DNA of 59,297 bases from the NCBI GenBank assembly GCA_001872285.1, contig MNXU01000089.1, forward strand, positions 1 to 59,297. Reading direction: 5' to 3'. Position 1 is the first letter of the stretch, and each line of letters opens with the position of its first letter. This document shows positions 14,835 through 24,058 of the stretch, piece by piece. The translations under genes and the position numbers were made by a program. The notes beneath the pieces are model-generated. The model was given only the letters and a program-made list of their open reading frames with translations, searched no databases and was not told the DNA's origin. Source of the DNA: Betaproteobacteria bacterium CG2_30_68_42. GTDB lineage: Bacteria > Pseudomonadota > Gammaproteobacteria > Burkholderiales > Rhodocyclaceae.

Positions 14835-17231
14835 ATGCAAGCCCCCGCCCTGCGCCGGCGCGAACCTCTTGTCGAGCGCCCGAGCGATGCGGCGGCGCTT
14901 GCGGACGAGCTGCGCCGCCGCCATGCGAAGCGCATCACCGGAGAGCTGCTGCTGCCCGCCCAACCGGCGCGTCATGCGCCATTCCCGCCCGTGCTCGATG
15001 CGCGACTGAAGAGCGTGCTCGAGCGGCGCGGCATCCATGCGTTCTACAGCCATCAGCGCCAGGTTTGGGATCTGGTGGCCGCGGGCCGTCATACGGTGGT
15101 GGCGACGCCGACCGCCTCGGGCAAGACGCTGTGCTACAACCTGCCGGTGCTGCAGGCCGCGCTCGGCAGCCGCGCGAAGGCGCTCTATCTGTTCCCGACC
15201 AAGGCGCTCGCGCAGGACCAGGTCGCCGAGATCCTGGAGTTCAACCGCATCGGGGAGCTCGGCGTGCGCGCCTGCACCTTCGACGGCGACACCCCGGGAG
15301 ATGCGCGGCGCGCGGTGCGCACCCACGGCGACGTCGTGGTGTCCAATCCGGACATGCTGCACCAGGGCATCCTGCCGCATCACACCAAGTGGGCGCAGTT
15401 CTTCGAGTCGCTCGCCTTCGTGGTGATCGACGAGATCCATACCTACCGCGGCGTGTTCGGCTCGCATGTGGCGAACGTGATCCGGCGGCTGCGCCGCGTG
15501 TGCCGCTTCTACGGCTCGGATCCGGTCTTCGTCTTGTGCTCTGCCACGATCGCGAATCCGGGCGAGCTGGCGAGCGCGCTGCTCGGCGAGGACGCGGCCG
15601 TGGTGAGCGAGTCCGGCGCGCCACAGGGTGAGAAACACCTCCTGCTGTGGAATCCGCCGGTGATCGACCCGGATCTCGGCCTGCGCGCCTCGGCCCGTTC
15701 GCAATCGATGCGGATCGCGCGCACGGCTCTCAAGCGGGGGCTCAAGACCATCGTCTTCGCCAACACCCGGCTGATGGTGGAGGTGCTCACCAAGTACCTC
15801 AAGGACGTCTTCGATTCCGACCCGCGGGAGCCTGCGCGCGTGGCGGCCTACCGCGGCGGCTATCTGCCCGGCGAGCGGCGCGGCACCGAGCGCAGCCTGC
15901 GCGAGGGCAGCCTCGATTGCGTCGTCGCGACCAACGCGCTCGAGCTGGGCGTGGACATCGGCGCCCTCGACGTGTGCATCCTCAACGGCTACCCCGGAAC
16001 GATCGCCGGAACCTGGCAGCGGCTGGGGCGCGCAGGCAGGCGCGATCGCCCGGCCCTGGGCGTGCTCGTCGCCAGCAGCGAGCCGCTCGACCAGTACATC
16101 GTGCGCAACCCGGAGTTCTTCCTCGGCGCCTCGCCCGAGCATGCGCGCATCGACCCGGACCAGCTCTTGATCCTGATGGATCACGTGCGCTGCGCGGCCT
16201 TCGAGCTGCCGTTCGTCGCGGGCGAGCGCTTCGGCGGCGAGAACCTCGAAGAGATGCTCGCGTATCTCGCCGATCAGGGCATCGTGCATCGCGAGGGCAG
16301 CCGCTGGCACTGGATCGCCGACAGCTACCCGGCCGCCACGGTCAGCCTGCGCAGCGTGGCCGAGGGAAATTTCGTCGTCATCGACACGACCGGCGGGGCG
16401 AAGGAGGTGATCGCCGAAGTCGACTACGGTGCCGCCCCGATGACGCTCCACGAGGGCGCGATCCACCTGATCCAGGCGCGCCCCTATCAGGTCGAGAAAC
16501 TCGACTGGGTCGGCCGCAAGGCCTTCGTCACCCGCACCCGCGCCGACTACTACACGGAGGCCATCGATTACACGAAGCTCAAGATCCTCGACGAATTCGA
16601 GCGCGAACGGGGCCCCGGCGGCGCGTGCGCGCGCGGCGAGGTGCATCTGGTGCGCAGGGTGGCCGGCTACAAAAAGATCCGCTACTACAGCCACGAGAAC
16701 GTGGGCTACGGCGAGGTCAGGCTACCCGACCAGGAGATGCACACCAGCGCGCTGTGGTGGCAGGTCTCGCCCGAGCGGCTCGCCCGCGCCTTCGCCAGCC
16801 GCTGGGAGGCGCTCGACGGATTTCTCGGCGCCGCCCACGCCCTGCACCAGATCGCGGCGCTGCTCACGATGTGCGAGCGCGCCGACCTCGGGCGCGCGGT
16901 GGGCGACGGCAACGCGACCTGGTCCGGGGTCGTGGGAGCGGATGGACGCGGCTCGGCGCGCAGCTTCGAGGGCGAGCCGGTCGATCTCGACCGCCCCGGC
17001 GGCGAGTTCGTCCCGACGGTCTTCCTCTACGACAACACGCCCGGGGGCATCGGACTGACCGCGCCGCTTTACGCGTTGCGCCACGAGGTCGCGGAGCGCA
17101 CCCGCGCGCTGGTGGCAGGCTGCGATTGCGCGAACGGCTGCCCGGCCTGCGTGGGGCCCATCCTCGCCTCGGAGGCCGCCCGCGGCTCGCCCAAACGAGC
17201 GGCGCTCGGCGTGCTGCGCCTGCTCGCCTGA
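14835..17231 (+). CDS. mrfA: MrfA-type DEAD/DEAH helicase with DUF1998
   Basis: 798 residues. Superfamily 2 helicase motifs are in order: Walker A TPTASGKT (91-98), DEIH (199-202), SAT (CSATIANPG), motif VI-like QRLGRAGRRDR. The C-terminal DUF1998 module ends with CDCANGCPACVG, a four-cysteine metal site. This is the YprA/MrfA family, a 3'-5' helicase that in Bacillus works with the MrfB exonuclease to repair mitomycin C adducts. ATG 14835 follows GGGAGGATCGCC. The next gene is the MrfB homologue, and lexA stands divergently upstream. Confidence 0.9.
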   Translation: MQAPALRRREPLVERPSDAAALADELRRRHAKRITGELLLPAQPARHAPFPPVLDARLKSVLERRGIHAFYSHQRQVWDLVAAGRHTVVATPTASGKTLCYNLPVLQAALGSRAKALYLFPTKALAQDQVAEILEFNRIGELGVRACTFDGDTPGDARRAVRTHGDVVVSNPDMLHQGILPHHTKWAQFFESLAFVVIDEIHTYRGVFGSHVANVIRRLRRVCRFYGSDPVFVLCSATIANPGELASALLGEDAAVVSESGAPQGEKHLLLWNPPVIDPDLGLRASARSQSMRIARTALKRGLKTIVFANTRLMVEVLTKYLKDVFDSDPREPARVAAYRGGYLPGERRGTERSLREGSLDCVVATNALELGVDIGALDVCILNGYPGTIAGTWQRLGRAGRRDRPALGVLVASSEPLDQYIVRNPEFFLGASPEHARIDPDQLLILMDHVRCAAFELPFVAGERFGGENLEEMLAYLADQGIVHREGSRWHWIADSYPAATVSLRSVAEGNFVVIDTTGGAKEVIAEVDYGAAPMTLHEGAIHLIQARPYQVEKLDWVGRKAFVTRTRADYYTEAIDYTKLKILDEFERERGPGGACARGEVHLVRRVAGYKKIRYYSHENVGYGEVRLPDQEMHTSALWWQVSPERLARAFASRWEALDGFLGAAHALHQIAALLTMCERADLGRAVGDGNATWSGVVGADGRGSARSFEGEPVDLDRPGGEFVPTVFLYDNTPGGIGLTAPLYALRHEVAERTRALVAGCDCANGCPACVGPILASEAARGSPKRAALGVLRLLA

Positions 17232-17308
17232 ACGGCCGAAGCGATGCGGCGGCTGGCTCGGGTTTGAAGTTCCAGGGTCCGGGTTCCAGGTTTCGAATTC
17301 CTGCCCAG

Positions 17309-18502
17309 ATGACCGAGAACACACTCCAGCACCGGCTGGCCCTGCTGTCGCACTCGCTTGCGGGCACCTCCATCGGCCAGCGCCTGGCCTGCCTCGGAAC
17401 CTCCGCCGGACATCTCCGCCGCCCGGCCGCCGATCACGAGGTGGCGGCCCGACTTGGCGGCCGGATCGCGGCGGACCATGTGATCGTCATCGAGCGCGAG
17501 ATCCCGCTCGCGTCGCATCACGGACACGTGCCGCTCGCCGGCATCACACAGTTGCCCGAAGTGCCCTGGCTGAAACGCCACGATCCGCGGCACTTCGTGT
17601 TCATCGACACCGAGACCACGGGACTGGCCGGAGGAACCGGGACGATGGCCTTCCTGGTCGGCGCTGCGCGCATCGACGGCCGGCATCTGCGCGTGCGCCA
17701 GTATTTCCTGACCGCCTTCGCCGGCGAGCCGGCGGCTCTCGATCACATCGAGCGCTGGGCGGGCGGCGAAACGCATCTAGTGAGCTACAACGGAAAGCGC
17801 TTCGACCTGCCGCTGCTCGCGGCGCGCTACCGCCTGGCGGGCAGCCGCGATCCGTTCGCCGGCCTGCCCCACCTCGATCTACTCCATCCCGTGCGCACCG
17901 CCTTCCGCACGCGCTGGCCGGATTGCCGGCTGGCGACCGTGGAGCACCGGTTGCTGGGTTTCGCGCGCACGAACGACCTACCCGGCGCGGCGATGCCGGG
18001 CGCATGGCTGGAATTCCTGCGCGGCGGTCACCTCGGGATCTTGCCCGCCATCCTGGAGCACAACCTGCACGACGTGGTGTCCCTGGCCGCCCTGATGCCG
18101 GCGCTCGCCGCCGCCTACTCGGGTACGGGCGGCATTGCCGAGCCGGACGCGGCTGCCGTCGCACGCGCCTGGTCGCGCGCGGGCATGCCCAAGCGGGCCC
18201 TGCGCCGCCTGAACGAGGCGCGGGAGCGGCTCGACGAGGCCGGGCTGCTCGAACTCGCTAGGCTCCATCGGCGGGATGCGGACTGGGGCGCGGCGGTGCG
18301 CATCTGGGACGACCTCGCGCACCGCGGCAGCATCGAGGCCATCGAGCGCCTGGCGATCTATCACGAGCATGTCGCGAAGGACCCTTCCGCAGCGGCGGTG
18401 CTCGCCGAACGGCTCGGGCGCCGCGAGCCCGGAGCCGCGCCTCACCTCAGGCGCATCGAGCGGCTCGACCGCAAGCTGCGCCAGGCCCGCATTTCCGCCT
18501 GA
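17309..18502 (+). CDS. mrfB: MrfB-type DEDD exonuclease
   Basis: 397 residues. The RNase H-like exonuclease core shows the first acidic motif FVFIDTETTGL (D100, E102), a second around SYNGKRFDLPLL, and the last around EHNLHDVVSL. This is the YprB/MrfB family. The C-terminal helical repeats (SRAGMPKRALRRLNEARERL) resemble TPR-like units. In Bacillus, MrfB degrades DNA near interstrand crosslinks with the MrfA helicase. The adjacent mrfA, 77 bp upstream, supports a shared operon. Confidence 0.87.
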   Translation: MTENTLQHRLALLSHSLAGTSIGQRLACLGTSAGHLRRPAADHEVAARLGGRIAADHVIVIEREIPLASHHGHVPLAGITQLPEVPWLKRHDPRHFVFIDTETTGLAGGTGTMAFLVGAARIDGRHLRVRQYFLTAFAGEPAALDHIERWAGGETHLVSYNGKRFDLPLLAARYRLAGSRDPFAGLPHLDLLHPVRTAFRTRWPDCRLATVEHRLLGFARTNDLPGAAMPGAWLEFLRGGHLGILPAILEHNLHDVVSLAALMPALAAAYSGTGGIAEPDAAAVARAWSRAGMPKRALRRLNEARERLDEAGLLELARLHRRDADWGAAVRIWDDLAHRGSIEAIERLAIYHEHVAKDPSAAAVLAERLGRREPGAAPHLRRIERLDRKLRQARISA

Positions 18503-18508
18503 CGCGCT

Positions 18509-18946
18509 TCATCGCGGGGCCGGCGCCCGCTCCAGGCCGCGCAACATTGCACCGGCGCGGATTCCCCGCTGGGCAAACCAGCCCTTGTTCATTTCCAGCG
18601 CGTAGCGTGCCGGAGCGGTCGCGCAGTGGCTCGTTTCGGTGAGCGGTTCCATGTCCTCGATATTGAGGATGCGGCCGCCGCCGTCGACGAAGGCCACGCT
18701 CAGCGGCAGGCGGGTGTTGCGCATCCACATGCAGTGCCGCCCCGTTTCGGGGAAGACGAACAGCATGCCCGCCTGCGCGGACATCGTCTGGCGGTGCATC
18801 AGCCCGCGGGCACGCGTGTCGAAGTCTGCGGCGACTTCCGCCTCGATCCGGTGGATTCCGGCCGAAAGCTCGATCTTCGCCTGCGCGCCCGCGACGCTCA
18901 TCCAGGCGAAAAGCAGCGTCCCCGCCGCGGCACGCGCCCATTTCAT
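18509..18946 (-). CDS. DUF192 secreted protein
   Basis: 145 residues with a signal peptide (MKWARAAAGTLLFAWMSVAG, then AQA). The DUF192 domain is recognisable: ARGLMHRQTMSAQAGMLFVF, the CMWMRNTRLPLSVAFVD strand and EMNKGWFAQRGIRAGA. The family forms a compact beta fold found in periplasmic or secreted proteins of unproven function. It ends 6 bp after the convergent mrfB stop. Confidence 0.85.
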   Translation of the reverse strand: MKWARAAAGTLLFAWMSVAGAQAKIELSAGIHRIEAEVAADFDTRARGLMHRQTMSAQAGMLFVFPETGRHCMWMRNTRLPLSVAFVDGGGRILNIEDMEPLTETSHCATAPARYALEMNKGWFAQRGIRAGAMLRGLERAPAPR

Positions 18947-19063
18947 GACGTTGTCCGGGTCTTTGAAAGCCGAGAGGATAACGCGCAGAACGGGACCGCG
19001 CGACCCTCGAATGGCCGGCAGGCGAGGCTCGGCCGGGGGTCCGGCCGCGCCGGCGCCGGTCGC

Positions 19064-19093
19064 AAAAAACTGGCAGGGCGAACCCTGCCAGTT
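19064..19093 (-). terminator. Intrinsic terminator of the 19114 gene
   Basis: On the minus strand AACTGGCAGGG, loop TTCG, CCCTGCCAGTT and then a T-run. Eleven pairs with a U-rich tail, 20 bp after the stop codon. Confidence 0.88.
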
Positions 19094-19113
19094 CCTTGCC
19101 AACGCCTTCCCGA

Positions 19114-19338
19114 TCAGGCCTTGGGTTCGGCGGCCGCCTTCTTGGCCTTCTTCGCCTTCTTGGCCTTCTTCACCATCTTCTTGTCGGCCTTCGGCGCGGT
19201 CGCTTCGGGCGCCGCGGGAGCGGCGGCGGGAGCCGCGGGAGCGGCGGGCGCGGCCGGGGCAGCCTTCGGCGCATCCGCGGCAATCGCGGTGCCGGCTGCG
19301 AACGCAGTGACGATCAGTGCAGACAGGAGCTTGCTCAT
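19114..19338 (-). CDS. Secreted Ala/Pro/Lys-rich small protein (copy 1)
   Basis: 74 residues: signal peptide MSKLLSALIVTAFAAGTAIA, a mature Ala-Pro repeat (PAAPAAPAAPAAAPAAP) and a strongly basic tail (KKMVKKAKKAKKAKKAAAEP). No cysteine. It has its own terminator. It is paralogous to the gene at 19513 (similar signal peptide, Lys/Ala-rich tail) and its tail resembles the linker of the NPC-repeat protein at 6610. Function unknown; a cationic periplasmic or surface peptide is likely. Confidence 0.75.
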   Translation of the reverse strand: MSKLLSALIVTAFAAGTAIAADAPKAAPAAPAAPAAPAAAPAAPEATAPKADKKMVKKAKKAKKAKKAAAEPKA

Positions 19339-19463
19339 GAGATTCGCTTCCTTCCAGAGAATTCGGGTCGTCGGTCGCTTCAACAGGGTGACCCGAGAAT
19401 ACCGGCTGTCGGTTTCCATAACGCGCAGCCTCACGGCTCGTTTACAGGCCACGAAGCGCTGGC

Positions 19464-19494
19464 AAAAAAAGACCGGCCCGCGGGCCGGTCTTCG
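19464..19494 (-). terminator. Intrinsic terminator of the 19513 gene
   Basis: On the minus strand AAGACCGGCCC-GC-GGGCCGGTCTT followed by TTTTT, 18 bp after the stop codon. Confidence 0.9.
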
Positions 19495-19512
19495 ATGCGA
19501 CGGAGGCGAAAA

Positions 19513-19707
19513 TTACTTCTTCTCGTCCTTCTTCGCGTCAGCCGAAGCGGCCTTCTCGTCATTCTTCGCGGCCTTCTTTGCGACCTTTTTCGTGTCAGCC
19601 TTGGCTTCCTTCTTGGCGTCCGGCGCGGCCTTCTCTTCGGCGGCAACGGCGGACACGCTCACGGCAGTGAAAGCCGCGGCAACCAGCATCGACAACAGCT
19701 GGCTCAT
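19513..19707 (-). CDS. Secreted Lys/Ala-rich small protein (copy 2)
   Basis: 64 residues: signal peptide MSQLLSMLVAAAFTAVSVSA followed by a mixed-charge tail of Lys, Ala, Asp and Glu (KKEAKADTKKVAKKAAKNDE). The first eight residues match the 19114 protein closely (MSKLLSAL versus MSQLLSML), so the two are tandem paralogues with diverged tails. Function unknown. A GGAG ribosome site precedes the ATG. Each copy has a separate terminator, so they are expressed as independent short transcripts. Confidence 0.72.
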   Translation of the reverse strand: MSQLLSMLVAAAFTAVSVSAVAAEEKAAPDAKKEAKADTKKVAKKAAKNDEKAASADAKKDEKK

Positions 19708-19835
19708 TCGAGGGCTCCTGAACTCGTTTATGGTTGATGAATCGACCGGACCTTCCGGCCAACTGCGATAACGCGCAACGCCGTTTCCGGTTGACACGGC
19801 CTTCCGGCCGGCACGGTGATCCGGGTAACCCCGTT

Positions 19836-21635
19836 TCAGGCCGCGCTCGCCAGCGCCGGCCTGTCCCCGGCCGGGGCCCCGAACACCCGGCAGAAACGCA
19901 GTGAGGTGGGGTACGGAAAGAAATCCTCGATCTGCCCGGCGCGAATCCTTTCCTGGGCGCGCCGCCAGTACTCCACGTCCAGCAGCTCGGCGTGGTACTT
20001 CAGAAAGCACTTCCGGATCCTCGGCGAGCCGAGCAGGAAGGTCTCGAACTCCTCGGGGAAGACATCATTTCGCGCGACCGAATACCAGACCTCGCCCGAG
20101 AGCTCCGCTTCGGGATTGGGCGCAGGCGGGATGCGGCGGAAATTGCAGTCGGTCAGGTATTCGATCTCGTCATAGTCGTAGAACACCACACGGCCCAGAC
20201 GGGTCACGCCGAAGTTCTTCCACAGCATGTCGCCGGGAAAGATGTTGGCCGCCGCCAGCTCGCGGATGGCGTTGCCGTACTCGCGCACCGCATGTTCGGC
20301 CTGCTCCTCCCCGGCATGGTCGAGATGGATGTTGAGCGGCACCATGCGGCGCTCGATGTACAGGTGCCGGATCACCAGCTTGTCGCCCTCGTCTTCCAGC
20401 ACCGATCGAGCGAGCCGCTGCAGTTCGTCGAGCAGCTCGGGCGAGAAGCGCGACCTGGGCAGGGCGACATCCGAGAATTCGAGCGTGTCCGCCATGCGTC
20501 CGACCCGGTCGTGCTGCTTGACCATCAGGTACTTGGCCTTGACGGTCTCCGGTGTCACGTCCTTGGAGGGCGCGATCTCGTCCCGGATCACCTTGAACAC
20601 GTAGGGGAACGAGGGCAGCGTGAATACGATCATGACCAACCCGGGGATGCCGGGGGCGATGACGAACTGGTCGTTGGAATGGCGCAGGTGATGGATCAGC
20701 TCGCGGTAGAACATCGTCTTGCCCTGCTTGTGCAGGCCGAGCATGGTGTAGATCTCGGCGCGCGGCTTGTTGGGCATGATGCCTCGCAGCAGATCGACAT
20801 AGGCGGAGGGCACGGCCATATCGACCATGAAATAGGCACGGCTCAGGCTGAACAGGAGCTGGATGCGCCAGGCATCGAGCAGAACGGTGTCCAGGCACAG
20901 CAGCCCTTCAGCGTCGTGCAGCACCGGCACCGCGAACGGAATCTCCTGATAGCCATTGACGACCTTGCCGATGACATAGGCACCCTTGTTCCGGTAGAAG
21001 GGCGAATACAGCACCTGCACCTGGAAGTTCGCATCGGCCTCGGGCCATTCGCCGCCCAGGTGATGCCTGAAGGACTCGAGCACGAAGCCGACGTCGCGGT
21101 CCAGATCGGCGAACGGCCGCGCCCAGCCGAAGTCCAGGAAGATCTGTCGGGCGGTTGCGTGCAGCCCCGCGCCGAGCGGGTAATAGGTGCGGTAGGAAGG
21201 CGGGTCCGATTCAATGAAATCGGTCGAAACCGCCGGCCGCACGAACAGGAAGTCGTTGTTGAAATAGGTCCGGTGCAGGATCTTGCACGAAACCGAGTTG
21301 AAGAACGTCTCGGCAAGCTCGGGGCGCTTGTGATCGGTGAGCAGGCCGATGTAGAAGAGCTTCGCCCGCTGCCAGGTCGCGTGATCGATCGCCTCGGCCC
21401 CGAATTCGCCGCGCAGGCGCTCCACGCACTCGTTCACGCGTGTGTCATAGAACCCGACCCGTTCCCTGACGTCGTGCTGAACGGCCTGCCAGTCCGCCGA
21501 TTCGAAGCGCTCCTTGGCCCGCCGGCTGATTCTGCGGAAGAGCCGGTAGTGCTTGTCGAATCCATCGATGATCGCACGCGCGATCGCACGCGCGAGCGTG
21601 GGTTCTTCCTCTGCTGTCCCGACCGTGGGCCACAT
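19836..21635 (-). CDS. aceK: Isocitrate dehydrogenase kinase/phosphatase
   Basis: 599 residues, close to the family's usual size. It phosphorylates and dephosphorylates Icd at one serine, shifting flux into the glyoxylate bypass. Recognisable family stretches include LGLHKQGKTMFYRELIHHLR, PGIPGLVMIVFTLPSFPYVF, NIFPGDMLWKNFG and VVFYDYDEIEYLTDCNFRRI. Start ATG at 21633-21635. It diverges from its substrate gene icd across 191 bp and is not linked to aceA as in the E. coli aceBAK operon. Confidence 0.95.
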   Translation of the reverse strand: MWPTVGTAEEEPTLARAIARAIIDGFDKHYRLFRRISRRAKERFESADWQAVQHDVRERVGFYDTRVNECVERLRGEFGAEAIDHATWQRAKLFYIGLLTDHKRPELAETFFNSVSCKILHRTYFNNDFLFVRPAVSTDFIESDPPSYRTYYPLGAGLHATARQIFLDFGWARPFADLDRDVGFVLESFRHHLGGEWPEADANFQVQVLYSPFYRNKGAYVIGKVVNGYQEIPFAVPVLHDAEGLLCLDTVLLDAWRIQLLFSLSRAYFMVDMAVPSAYVDLLRGIMPNKPRAEIYTMLGLHKQGKTMFYRELIHHLRHSNDQFVIAPGIPGLVMIVFTLPSFPYVFKVIRDEIAPSKDVTPETVKAKYLMVKQHDRVGRMADTLEFSDVALPRSRFSPELLDELQRLARSVLEDEGDKLVIRHLYIERRMVPLNIHLDHAGEEQAEHAVREYGNAIRELAAANIFPGDMLWKNFGVTRLGRVVFYDYDEIEYLTDCNFRRIPPAPNPEAELSGEVWYSVARNDVFPEEFETFLLGSPRIRKCFLKYHAELLDVEYWRRAQERIRAGQIEDFFPYPTSLRFCRVFGAPAGDRPALASAA

Positions 21636-21826
21636 GAGTCGTCGCCAATGCTTGCGTAACCGGCCGTGATTCTAGCAGCCCGGCGCTGGCCGACCGTCCG
21701 CGATTGCGGGATAATGATGGGCCTATCAATCGATCGAATGGTTTCGCCCGGCAGCCGTGGCCCAAAGACGGCGGGTCGCAGGAGTACGCTGGTTCCGGTC
21801 CTTAAACATCTGACAGAGGGAGTCGC

Positions 21827-23071
<1,245 letters not shown>

Positions 23072-23143
23072 GCCCGGCTCCCGTTCGACGCACCGAAAGC
23101 CCCCGCGAGGGGGCGCGCCAGGCAATGCCCTGGCGGGTCAACG

Positions 23144-23175
23144 AAAAAAGCCCGGGGGCTTGCGCCGGCCGGGCT
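23144..23175 (-). terminator. Intrinsic terminator of csp
   Basis: On the minus strand AGCCCGG, a loop of about 13 nt, CCGGGCT and then TTTTTT, 39 bp after the csp stop. Confidence 0.8.
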
Positions 23176-23214
23176 CTCTGGGCAAGGGAAAGCGCAATGC
23201 GCTTCCGGCCCGAT

Positions 23215-23418
23215 TCAAAGTGCCTGGATATTCGAGGCCTGCTTGCCTTTGGGTCCCTGGGTCACTTCGAAGGAAACCTTCTGCCCCTCCTTCAGCGACT
23301 TGAATCCGCTCGATTGAATGGCGGAATAGTGGGCGAACAGATCTTCACTGCCGTCGTCCGGCGTGATGAAGCCATAGCCCTTTGCATCGTTGAACCACTT
23401 CACAGTGCCCGTTGCCAT
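23215..23418 (-). CDS. Cold-shock protein (CspA family)
   Basis: 67 residues of a single cold-shock domain. RNP1 KGYGFITP and RNP2 DLFAHYSAI are intact, with the usual start [10 protein letters not shown]. It binds single-stranded RNA and DNA as a chaperone. Its upstream region (23419-23600) is long and probably holds a structured leader, as in other csp genes. Confidence 0.94.
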   Translation of the reverse strand: MATGTVKWFNDAKGYGFITPDDGSEDLFAHYSAIQSSGFKSLKEGQKVSFEVTQGPKGKQASNIQAL

Positions 23419-23748
23419 AAAACCATTTCCTAAAGTTGAACTCAAACGAACCGGGTGGATAGCCCGCCATGTTTGCCTTCGAGGACGCAGGAGCCCCGGA
23501 AACGGGGAATAACGCAAGCCCCAACCCAACGCGCCACGCACCCGGCGCAAACACGGCTGGGTTTTTACGCCAAGTGAGTGTGTTCCGTCAAGCACTTGTT
23601 TTCATGCTGCATGACAGCAAGGTTGCGGTGTTGCGCGCAGGCCGCGTGCCGAAACGCTTTCACCGGGCGATCATTTCTCTGAGAACGGCGGCGTTCAGCG
23701 GCTTTTTTCGGCGCTTGCGCATCCGCGGTTTCGGATTAGAATTCCCCG
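23419..23748. promoter_or_regulatory. Divergent csp/clpS intergenic region
   Basis: 330 bp without a gene. It must hold the csp leader (minus) and the clpS promoter (plus). A TTGCGC (23715-23720), 16 nt, TAGAAT (23737-23742) pair lies so close to the clpS ATG (23749) that a transcript from it would be almost leaderless. No strong regulatory palindrome was recognised. Confidence 0.4.
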
Positions 23749-24057
23749 ATGGCTACACGCGGGCAGGGCGAGAATGTGCTCGATGTCGAGCGCAGCCGGG
23801 TCGAGCCACCTCGCCTGTACAAGGTGCTGCTTCTCAATGACGATTTCACCCCGATGGACTTCGTCGTGGTGGTGCTGCAGAAATACTTTTCGATGGGCCG
23901 GGAACAGGCGACGCGGATCATGTTGAAGGTGCACCGGGAGGGCAGGGGGATGTGCGGCGTGTTTCCGAAGGACATCGCGGCGGCCAAGGTCGAACAGGTC
24001 AGCGCGTTCGCACGCGAGCATCAGCACCCGCTCGCCTGCGTGATGGAGGAAAGTTGA
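23749..24057 (+). CDS. clpS: ATP-dependent Clp protease adaptor ClpS
   Basis: 102 residues. The core [20 protein letters not shown] and the [15 protein letters not shown] region carry the ClpA-binding and N-degron-binding surfaces. It delivers N-end-rule substrates to ClpAP. The stop is one base from the clpA start, so the pair is coupled. Confidence 0.95.
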   Translation: MATRGQGENVLDVERSRVEPPRLYKVLLLNDDFTPMDFVVVVLQKYFSMGREQATRIMLKVHREGRGMCGVFPKDIAAAKVEQVSAFAREHQHPLACVMEES

Positions 24058-24058
24058 G

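Noticed and set aside
14787-16694. A 635-codon frame antisense to mrfA
   Set aside because: Same shadow effect; mrfA has all helicase motifs in order on the other strand.
19827-19860. Another SigF-type promoter starting GTAACC near 19829
   Set aside because: No CGAA at the required 16-nt distance; it is inside the aceK stop region.
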